Shown here: one piece after another, positions 58,045 to 64,000 of the stretch | How the letters are laid out: every line of letters starts with the position of its first letter | Position numbering within the stretch: the stretch's first letter is position 1 | Source: Pseudomonadales bacterium | GTDB lineage: Bacteria > Pseudomonadota > Gammaproteobacteria > Pseudomonadales > Azotimanducaceae | Length of the DNA: 64,000 nucleotides | NCBI GenBank assembly: GCA_022827245.1 | Contig: JAJDTI010000029.1 | Span: forward strand, 61,047 to 125,046 | Direction of reading: 5' to 3' | Position numbers and translations under genes: made by a program | The notes under the pieces: model-generated | What the model was told of the DNA's origin: nothing | Databases searched by the model: none | The model's input: only the letters and a program-made list of their open reading frames with translations

Positions 58045-58749
58045 TCAGTCTTCCTCGTCCCGCCGCAGGGCGCGTTCCAGCTCGGCGAGCCGGGCACGAG
58101 CGTTGCGCAGATCGGCTTCGGTATTGCGCAGGTCGGCTTCGGTGTTGCGCAGGTCGGCCCGGGCTTCGGCATAGGTGGGCAAGTGCCGTCCGGTCCCCGG
58201 ATCGCGCAGGCGCAGGTCTTCGCCGTCGAGGCTCAGGTCCAGTCCGAGGACATCGCTGTGCAACGTGATGCCCTTGGGCGTGTCGATGGCAGGGAGCGGC
58301 ACGTATACGCCGCCGGAGAGGCGAAAGCCTGCGAGCGCGGGCTGCAGGTGTCGTCCGTGCGGGTCGTGTAGCCAGTACTCGCGAACGCCGAGCGACGCGT
58401 ATCTCTCGCGCTTGGCCCCGAGGTCCACGCGCCAGGTGGTTGGCGAGACGACTTCGAGCACGAAGTCCGGCACTCCGCCCGGCTCCTCCCAGAGTCGGTA
58501 GGTCTCGCGTGGGTGATTGCCCGCGCCGAACACGACGAACGCGTCCGGCGCGATGCAGTTGCGCGGATTCCCTTCCTCGAGATAGACGAACAGGTCGCCC
58601 GACACGTACACGTCGGGGCGATCCTGGAACCACACCCTCAGGGCTTCGACGATGTAGCGATAGGCGTCGCCCTGGTAGTCAGCGTCGGGCATCGGCTGCC
58701 CGTCGGTCTCGGGGTACAGAAGGGGACGGGAGGGCAGGGATTCGGCCAT
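58045..58749 (-). CDS. Uma2-family endonuclease with C-terminal coiled coil
   Basis: The protein has 234 residues from ATG 58749. The Uma2 PD-(D/E)XK core is visible: YVSGDLFVYLEEGNPRNCIA, APDAFVVFG, VPDFVLEVVSPTT with ExVSxS/T, LGVREYWLHDP. The C-terminus carries a leucine-zipper-like tail with a 7-residue repeat (DLRNTEA twice, then DLRNARA) coded by tandem 21-bp units at about 58090-58160. Uma2 proteins are abundant in cyanobacteria and scattered elsewhere, of uncertain role, often called restriction-like nucleases. It is divergent from the serine hydrolase gene, 152 bases away. Confidence 0.85.
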   Translation of the reverse strand: MAESLPSRPLLYPETDGQPMPDADYQGDAYRYIVEALRVWFQDRPDVYVSGDLFVYLEEGNPRNCIAPDAFVVFGAGNHPRETYRLWEEPGGVPDFVLEVVSPTTWRVDLGAKRERYASLGVREYWLHDPHGRHLQPALAGFRLSGGVYVPLPAIDTPKGITLHSDVLGLDLSLDGEDLRLRDPGTGRHLPTYAEARADLRNTEADLRNTEADLRNARARLAELERALRRDEED

Positions 58750-58901
58750 CGGTAGGCTCTCCGTCGGCGGGAGGCGTGCGAGGACGCGGTTGCGGTGACG
58801 GTAGCACAGTGGCGTGCGTAGGCAGTCAGCCATGCGAGCCTCCCGCCACCGCTTCGCGAGGGGTGTGTTACGTTGGCGCTTTCCGGTCTCGGAGGCGGTC
58901 C

Positions 58902-60041
58902 ATGGTGGACATTCACGGCTCGTGCGACGCCCGCTTCGCCCGCGTGCGCGACGCGTTCGAGCGCAACTTCACCGAACTGGGCGATGTCGGCGCGTCCTTC
59001 GCGATGACGGTCGAGGGCGAGTTCGTCGTCGACATCTGGGGCGGGCACCGCGATGCCGCGGCGACGGAGCCCTGGGTCGAGGACACGATCGTCAACGTCT
59101 ACTCGAGCACCAAAACGATGACGGCGCTCAGCGCGCTGCTGCTGGCGGACCGCGGCGAACTCGACCTGCACGCGCCGGTGGCGAAGTACTGGCCCGAGTT
59201 CGCGCAGAACGGCAAGGAGGGCATCGAGGTACGGCACCTCCTGAGCCACAGCGCCGGCCTCTCCGGGCTCGACGGCCCCTACCCGGCCCATGTCTGGTAC
59301 GACTGGGACGACGTGGCGCGGCGTCTCGCCGAGCAGGCGCCCTGGTGGGAGCCGGGGACGGCGAGCGGTTACCACGCCATCACGCAGGGGAATCTGGTCG
59401 GCGAGGTGATTAGGCGCATCTCGGGCCGGTCGCCCGGCACCTTCCTGCGCGAGGAACTGGCGGAGCCGCTCGGCGCGGACTTCCACCTCGGGGTCGATCC
59501 GAAGCACTTCCCCCGCATCGGGGAACTCATCCCGCCGCCGGTCACGCCGGAGGAGATGATCGAGATGGAGCCGGGGTCGATCGCGGAACGCACGATCGGC
59601 AACACGGTGGTCGAGCCGGCGGACACGAAGACGGCGGCGTGGCGGCAGGCCGAGATGCCGGCGGCGAACGGCCACGGCAACGCCCGCAGCATCGTGCGCA
59701 TCCAGACGCTGCTCGCCAACCACGGGTCGGCCTGGGGCCAGACGCTGATGTCGCCCGGGGGCTGCCTGGCGGTCCTCGAGGAGCAGACGAACGGCGTGGA
59801 CCTCGTGATCGGCCTGCCCCTGCGGTTCGGGCTCGGTTACGGGCTCCCCGGCGAGGAGATGCCGGCGGTGCCGAACGGCAAGGTCTGCTACTGGGGAGGC
59901 TACGGGGGTTCCGTGGTCACCTGCGATCTCGAGAACCGGGTCGCCTTCTCTTACGTCATGAATCGGATGGAGGCGGGCATCGTCGGCGACGAACGCGGCT
60001 TCAGCCTTTGGCGGGCGGTCTACGAATCACTGGAGGAGTAG
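58902..60041 (+). CDS. Serine hydrolase (class C beta-lactamase/esterase family)
   Basis: The protein has 379 residues, with GGAGG six bases before the ATG. The class C-type nucleophile motif is SSTKTM (SxxK) in NVYSSTKTMTALSALLL. The YxN-like motif is SGYHAITQGNL, and a possible KTG-like element lies in GGYGGS near the C-terminus. No signal peptide is visible, so the enzyme is cytoplasmic, unlike true beta-lactamases. The EstB or LpqF-type esterases are the more likely relatives. It is followed by a VOC gene two bases after its stop, so both are co-transcribed. Confidence 0.88.
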   Translation: MVDIHGSCDARFARVRDAFERNFTELGDVGASFAMTVEGEFVVDIWGGHRDAAATEPWVEDTIVNVYSSTKTMTALSALLLADRGELDLHAPVAKYWPEFAQNGKEGIEVRHLLSHSAGLSGLDGPYPAHVWYDWDDVARRLAEQAPWWEPGTASGYHAITQGNLVGEVIRRISGRSPGTFLREELAEPLGADFHLGVDPKHFPRIGELIPPPVTPEEMIEMEPGSIAERTIGNTVVEPADTKTAAWRQAEMPAANGHGNARSIVRIQTLLANHGSAWGQTLMSPGGCLAVLEEQTNGVDLVIGLPLRFGLGYGLPGEEMPAVPNGKVCYWGGYGGSVVTCDLENRVAFSYVMNRMEAGIVGDERGFSLWRAVYESLEE

Positions 60042-60042
60042 G

Positions 60043-60582
60043 ATGGGAGACGCACCTGTACGCCCGGAGAAATTCGCCCACGTCGTCATCCGGACCAACC
60101 GGTTCCGGGAGACGGTCGAGTGGTACCGCAAGGTGCTGCACGCATGGCCCGCGTTCGAGAACGACTTCCTCGCGTTCATCACCTACGACGACGAACACCA
60201 TCGTCTCGCGTTCGTGAACACGCCGGATGCGCCCGACCCCGGGCCCGAGTCGGCGGGCGTCGACCACTTCGCGTACACGTACGCCACCCTCGGCGACCTC
60301 GTGCACACCTACGAGCGGCTGAAGGCCGAGGGGATCACGCCGGCGTGGACCATCAACCACGGGCCGACGACCTCGCTCTACTACGAGGACCCGAACGGCC
60401 TCCGCGTGGAACTGCAGATCGACAACTTCGAGAGCGTGGAGGACCTGCATGCGTGGTTCCGTACGCCGGCGTTCGCGCGGAACCCGATCGGCGTCGAGTT
60501 CGACGCCGACGTGCTGGTGGCGCGCTACCGGGAAGGCCTGACGCGGGAGGACCTGCAGGACCGCGACGTGCTCGCCGCGTAA
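60043..60582 (+). CDS. VOC-family (glyoxalase/extradiol dioxygenase-like) protein
   Basis: The protein has 179 residues, with a GGAGGAGTAGG site before the ATG. A single VOC module shows FAHVVIRTNRFRETVEWYRK, AFVNTPDA, a second half starting VDHFAYTYATLGDLVHTYER and SLYYEDPNGLRVELQID with the metal-binding Glu. The His at each half start (FAHVV, VDHFA) supports metal binding. It resembles 2,3-dihydroxybiphenyl dioxygenase-type proteins and could act on a catechol or be a lyase. It is co-transcribed with the serine hydrolase upstream and is followed after 138 bases by an aldehyde dehydrogenase. Confidence 0.85.
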   Translation: MGDAPVRPEKFAHVVIRTNRFRETVEWYRKVLHAWPAFENDFLAFITYDDEHHRLAFVNTPDAPDPGPESAGVDHFAYTYATLGDLVHTYERLKAEGITPAWTINHGPTTSLYYEDPNGLRVELQIDNFESVEDLHAWFRTPAFARNPIGVEFDADVLVARYREGLTREDLQDRDVLAA

Positions 60583-60720
60583 ACGCCGCGACCGTTCCCG
60601 GCGGAGCGGTGGAAGTGGCCCGGCGTTGCATGGACAATAGCCGCCCGGCCGCGCCGGGACAGGGGGCGCCGTCAGGGCCGGGACAACGTTTACCGACACT
60701 TTGGACAGGGGATTCGAATC

Positions 60721-62154
60721 GTGAGCAATCGACAGAAGTTCTACATCAACGGGGAGTGGGTGGAGCCGTCCACCGACGACCTTCTCGAAGTCATCAACCC
60801 CGCTACCGAGGAAGCCATCGACACCATCGCGCTCGGCGGGCAGGCGGACGTGGACGCGGCCGTTGCGGCGGCCACGGCAGCCTTCGATTCGTGGTCGCAG
60901 ACGACGCGCGAGGAGCGCGTGGCGGTCCTGGAGCGCATCATCGAGGTCTTCAAGGGCCGCATGGGCGAACTGGCGGCGACCATCAGTTCCGAGATGGGCG
61001 CGCCGATGCCACTGGCCAACGCGGCGCAGGCGCCCGCGGGCCTCGGGCATTTCATGACCACGCTCAACATCCTGCGCACCTACGAGTTCGAGGAGGACAT
61101 CGGCACGTCGCACATCGTCAAGGAACCGGCCGGCGTGTGCGGTTTCATCACGCCGTGGAACTGGCCCATCAACCAGATCGCGTGCAAGGTGGCCCCGGCG
61201 CTCGCCGCGGGCTGCACGATGGTGCTGAAGCCCTCCGAGGTCGCGCCGTTCAACGCGACCATCTTTGCCGAGATCCTCGACGAGGCGGGCGTGCCGGCGG
61301 GCGTGTTCAACCTCGTCAACGGCGACGGCCCGACGGTGGGCGCGGCGCTCGCGTCGCATCCCGATATCGACATGATGTCCTTCACGGGCTCGACGCGCGC
61401 CGGCATCGACGTGGCGCGCAACGCCGCGGCGACGGTGAAGCGGGTCGCCCAGGAGCTCGGTGGCAAGTCCGCGAACATCATCCTTGACGACGCCGACTTC
61501 GGCGCCTCCATCTCCCGCGACGTGTTCGGCATGTGCACGAACTCCGGCCAGTCCTGCAACGCGCCCACGCGCATGCTGGTGCCGCAGTCGCGCATGGACG
61601 AGGCGGCCGCGATCGCGAAGGCCGCGGCGGAACAGGTCAAGGTGGGCGATCCCGGCGCGGAAGGCACCACGATCGGTCCGGTGGTCTCCGAGCGGCAGTT
61701 CGACAAGATCCAGGGCCTCATCGAGAAGGGCATCGAGGAAGGCGCGAAGCTCGAGACGGGCGGCCCGGGGCGGCCGGACGGGCTCAACCAGGGCTACTAC
61801 GTCAGGCCGACGGTGTTCTCCCACGTCACCAACGACATGACGATCGCGCAGGAAGAGATCTTCGGTCCCGTCCTGTCGCTGATCGGCTACGAGGACGACG
61901 AGGACGCGGTACGCATCGCGAACGACACGGTCTACGGACTGTCCGGCTACATCTCCTCCGGCGACCCGGAGCGGGCCAGGGCCATCGCGCGGCGCATCCG
62001 CACGGGCAACGTGCACCTGAACGGCGCCCCGCCGGACCAGCAGGCGCCCTTCGGCGGCTACAAGCAGTCCGGCAACGGCCGCGAGTGGGGCGAGCACGGC
62101 CTCGACGAGTTCCTCGAGGTCAAGGCCATCCTGGGGTACAACGCGGCGGGGTAA
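60721..62154 (+). CDS. NAD(P)-dependent aldehyde dehydrogenase
   Basis: The protein has 477 residues from GTG 60721. The family signature residues are present: the N-terminal FYINGEWVEPS, ITPWNWPINQIACKVAPALA, FTGSTRAG, ELGGKSANIILDDAD with the general-base Glu, and NSGQSCNAPTRMLV with the nucleophilic Cys. It oxidises an aldehyde to the acid. Context (serine hydrolase, VOC protein, then an acyl-CoA carboxyltransferase on the other strand) suggests catabolism of an aromatic or branched compound. The upstream gap 60583-60720 holds TTTACC and GACACT, weak promoter-like boxes. Confidence 0.95.
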   Translation: MSNRQKFYINGEWVEPSTDDLLEVINPATEEAIDTIALGGQADVDAAVAAATAAFDSWSQTTREERVAVLERIIEVFKGRMGELAATISSEMGAPMPLANAAQAPAGLGHFMTTLNILRTYEFEEDIGTSHIVKEPAGVCGFITPWNWPINQIACKVAPALAAGCTMVLKPSEVAPFNATIFAEILDEAGVPAGVFNLVNGDGPTVGAALASHPDIDMMSFTGSTRAGIDVARNAAATVKRVAQELGGKSANIILDDADFGASISRDVFGMCTNSGQSCNAPTRMLVPQSRMDEAAAIAKAAAEQVKVGDPGAEGTTIGPVVSERQFDKIQGLIEKGIEEGAKLETGGPGRPDGLNQGYYVRPTVFSHVTNDMTIAQEEIFGPVLSLIGYEDDEDAVRIANDTVYGLSGYISSGDPERARAIARRIRTGNVHLNGAPPDQQAPFGGYKQSGNGREWGEHGLDEFLEVKAILGYNAAG

Positions 62155-62168
62155 CCCGCGCCGCGCGA

Positions 62169-62248
62169 GGGAGGGGCTTGCCCTGGGCTTGCCCCTCCCG
62201 CCTTGAACGCACGCACGGGGCCGCCGCGGGCGACCATTAAGGTCGCCC
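62169..62248. repeat. Two hairpins (REP-like) between convergent genes
   Basis: First hairpin: GGGAGGGGC at 62169-62177 pairs with GCCCCTCCC at 62191-62199, enclosing a TTGCCCTGGGCTT loop. Second: GGGCGACC, ATTAA, GGTCGCCC at 62228-62248, an 8-5-8 design like those at 11961 and 43155. They lie between the convergent dehydrogenase and carboxyltransferase genes and could terminate both. No T-tract follows. Confidence 0.5.
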
Positions 62249-62291
62249 CCGCCGCGCGGCGGCGCGTCCCCATGGCGGCCGCTTCGCGGCC

Positions 62292-63842
62292 TTACGGCCG
62301 ATACGAGAAGCGCGCCGGCTCGGCCCGCAGCGCCTTGCGCGCCAGCCGGATCCAGCGGCAGAGGAGCGGGCGGGTGTCCCGCGGGTCGATGATCTCCTCG
62401 ATCTCGAAGTGCTCGGCGCTACGGAACGGCGAGCGCACGCGGTTGAGCCGTTCCCGGATCTTCGCGAGGTGGGCGTCGTAGTCGTCGACCTCCGCGAGTT
62501 CGGCCTTGTACGCCACCTCGATGCCGCCCTCGATGGGCAGCGACCCCCAGTCGCCGGAAGGCCAGGCGACGCGGACGTGGTGGGCGCCGGGCTTGTGGTT
62601 CGCGCCGCCCGCCACGCCGAAGGCCTTGCGCACGACGACGCTCATGAACGGCACGTTGGCCTGGCCGAGCGCCGCGAGCGCCTGGGAGCCGAACCGGATC
62701 GTCGCGTCGTGCTCGCTCTTCTTGCCGATCAGGAAGCCGGGGCAGTCCACCAGGTGCACGATCGGCAGGTGGAAGAGGGCGGCGAGGTCGATCAGGCGCG
62801 CGACCTTGCGGCAGGAGTCCGCGGTCCAGGCGCCGCCGTAGACGGCGGGGTTCTCCGCGAACAGCGCGACGGGGATGCCGTCGAGGCGCGCGAGGCCGCA
62901 GATGATGGAGCGGCCCCACCTGCGGCCGATCTCGAAGAACGAGCCCAGGTCGACCACGGCCTCGATCACGCGTTGCATCCTGTAGATCTTGCGCGGGTCC
63001 TTCGGGACGAGGTCGATGAGGTCCGCCTCGCGGCGGTTGGGGTCGTCGTTGGACTCCGCGAGGGGCGGCAGCTCGTCGACGCTCGACGGCAGGTAGGAGA
63101 GGAAGCGCTTCGCGAGTGCGAAGGCCTCGGCTTCGGACTCCGCCTCGTCGTCGATGGCGCCGTTGCGGGTGTGGATCTTCGAGGAGCCGAGTTCCTCCTT
63201 CGAGACATCGCCGAGGTTCGCCCAATCGACCAGCGCGGGACCGGCGATCATCATCTGCGCGGTGTCGCGCACGATCACCGAATAGTGCGACGTTGCCACC
63301 CGCGCCGCCCCGATCCCCGCCACCGAGCCGAGCGCGAGGGACACGGAGGGCGCCGTCGCCAGGTGGGCGACGACCAGCTCCCAACTGCGTAACTCGGGAA
63401 TATAGGTACGACCCGCCTTCTCGATGGTCTTGACCGAGCCGCCGCCGCCCATGCCGTCCACCAGGCGCACGTGCGGCAGGCGGAGGTCCATGGCCAGCCC
63501 CTCGGAACGCGCGCGCTTCGCCGCGATCGAGAGTTCCGCCGAGCCGCCCCGCACGGTGAAGTCGTCGCCGGACAGGACGACGGGCCGGCCATCGATCTCG
63601 GCGGTTCCGAGCAGCAGGTTGGAGGGCGTGAAGGCGCGGAGTTCGCCGGCGTCGTCGTAGGAGCCGACGCCGGCCAGCGCGCCGATCTCGTGGAACGAGC
63701 CGGGGTCGGCGATGGCCGCGATGCGCTCGCGGATCGTGAGCTTGCCGAACTCGTGTTGGCGGGCGACCTTGTCCGCGCCGCCCATCTCCGCCGCCAGCGC
63801 CTCGCGGCGGCGGAGTTCCTCGATCTCCTGTTCCCAGCCCAT
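62292..63842 (-). CDS. Acyl-CoA carboxylase, carboxyltransferase (beta) subunit
   Basis: The protein has 516 residues. Typical motifs are LTIRERIAAIADPGSFHEIG, then VLSGDDFTVRGGSAELSIAA, GGGGSVKTIEKAG, ATSHYSVIVRDTAQMMIAGP and the second half GIPVALFAENPAVYGGAWTA, LVDCPGFLIGKKSEHD, AFGVAGGANHKPGAHH. This is the propionyl-/methylcrotonyl-CoA carboxylase beta type. It transfers CO2 from carboxybiotin to an acyl-CoA. The biotin carboxylase partner is not in the window; it may lie downstream, beyond the small partial gene's strand order. Substrate is not assignable. Start is ATG 63842, 22 bases after the partial gene's end. Confidence 0.93.
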   Translation of the reverse strand: MGWEQEIEELRRREALAAEMGGADKVARQHEFGKLTIRERIAAIADPGSFHEIGALAGVGSYDDAGELRAFTPSNLLLGTAEIDGRPVVLSGDDFTVRGGSAELSIAAKRARSEGLAMDLRLPHVRLVDGMGGGGSVKTIEKAGRTYIPELRSWELVVAHLATAPSVSLALGSVAGIGAARVATSHYSVIVRDTAQMMIAGPALVDWANLGDVSKEELGSSKIHTRNGAIDDEAESEAEAFALAKRFLSYLPSSVDELPPLAESNDDPNRREADLIDLVPKDPRKIYRMQRVIEAVVDLGSFFEIGRRWGRSIICGLARLDGIPVALFAENPAVYGGAWTADSCRKVARLIDLAALFHLPIVHLVDCPGFLIGKKSEHDATIRFGSQALAALGQANVPFMSVVVRKAFGVAGGANHKPGAHHVRVAWPSGDWGSLPIEGGIEVAYKAELAEVDDYDAHLAKIRERLNRVRSPFRSAEHFEIEEIIDPRDTRPLLCRWIRLARKALRAEPARFSYRP

Positions 63843-63864
63843 GTGAGCGGGGATGCGAAGCCGG

Positions 63865-64000
63865 TTAGGCGCGGGTTCCCGAGAAGGACGCGTTGCCGAA
63901 CGCTCCGAGCTTCACGTTGCCGGCGATCTCGTCGCCGCTGACCGTGGCGCTGAACTCGAGGGTCATGGCCATCGGCTGGGTGATGTCGGCCTTCCATGAG
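63865..64000 (-). CDS. 3' end of an unknown gene, cut by the window edge
   Basis: The last 44 codons run from SWKADITQPMAMTLEFSATV to the end FGNASFSGTRA and a TAA at 63865-63867. The pattern (DITQPMxLTLxF, then G-x-x-x-G, then SFSGTR) resembles the end of small beta-barrel proteins such as lipocalin-like or DUF-type enzymes paired with acyl-CoA metabolism. Only the C-terminus is available. It is the gene upstream of the carboxyltransferase on the same strand. Confidence 0.6.
   Translation of the reverse strand, partial: SWKADITQPMAMTLEFSATVSGDEIAGNVKLGAFGNASFSGTRA

Noticed and set aside
1..64000. tRNA or rRNA genes
   Set aside because: I looked for T-loop and 16S/23S signature stretches on both strands and saw none that fold plausibly; a dedicated tRNA scan would settle it.

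Overview
The window looks like chromosome from an uncultured, GC-rich proteobacterium, most likely a gammaproteobacterium. Supporting signs are a perfect CTGT-N8-ACAG LexA box, a DmsE/MtrA plus MtrB-type porin-cytochrome pair, a two-component system of the proteobacterial dedicated sortase type, many start codons overlapping the previous stop (ATGA/GTGA), and strong G/C preference at third codon positions. No rRNA, tRNA, CRISPR array, phage structural gene or replication origin is visible.

Region 1 (1-22.8 kb) is an accessory block of exported and redox proteins. A promoter at 909-937 drives a diheme protein with DUF1588-like features, a Tat-exported DUF1501-type protein and a leucine-rich-repeat protein. 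On the minus strand follows an operon for an unusual outer-membrane electron conduit: a His/Asp-rich monoheme protein with beta-sandwich repeats, a decaheme DmsE/MtrA-like cytochrome, and an MtrB/PioB-like barrel. A diheme c4/FccA-like cytochrome lies next to it. Two further secreted proteins (16.7-22.7 kb) carry the same beta-sandwich repeats; one also has an esterase-like hydrolase, a sialidase-like propeller and thrombospondin type-3 calcium repeats. Three fragments (7971-8498, 14219-14353, 15462-15744) are decayed copies of neighbouring genes, so the block has been duplicated and partly deleted.

Region 2 (22.8-33 kb) has an overlapping operon of a sulfotransferase, a glycosyltransferase-sulfotransferase fusion and an LVIVD-repeat lipoprotein. 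A phosphopantetheinyl transferase follows, then catabolic genes: 2-hydroxyacid dehydrogenase, acyl-CoA ligase, HpaI-type aldolase and, slightly later, enoyl-CoA hydratase. Between them are small membrane or coiled-coil proteins, two of them paralogues with heptad repeats.

Region 3 (33.9-43.9 kb) is a defence and repair island. It holds an ABC/AAA-type ATPase overlapping an HNH protein (Septu-like), an unknown gene convergent with them, and a VRR-NUC nuclease overlapping a PD-(D/E)XK-DinG-type helicase behind a perfect SOS box. Pyruvate kinase follows, then a non-coding patch with hairpins, short repeats and the 3' remnant of a Y1 (REP-associated) transposase.

Region 4 (44-64 kb) is mostly signalling and metabolism: a MORN-repeat protein overlapping a transmembrane Ser/Thr kinase, an MBL-fold hydrolase, an Rpn-type nuclease, the sortase-type histidine kinase and regulator, a LuxR-type regulator, a NadR-like kinase, an APH-type phosphotransferase, a CoxE-like VWA protein, a sirtuin, a 2-hydroxychromene-2-carboxylate isomerase-like protein, a Uma2 nuclease, a serine hydrolase, a VOC protein, an aldehyde dehydrogenase and an acyl-CoA carboxyltransferase. 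A gene entering from the right edge is partial. Several genes without a Shine-Dalgarno sequence have a TANNNT -10-like hexamer 6-11 nt before the start codon, suggesting leaderless transcripts.
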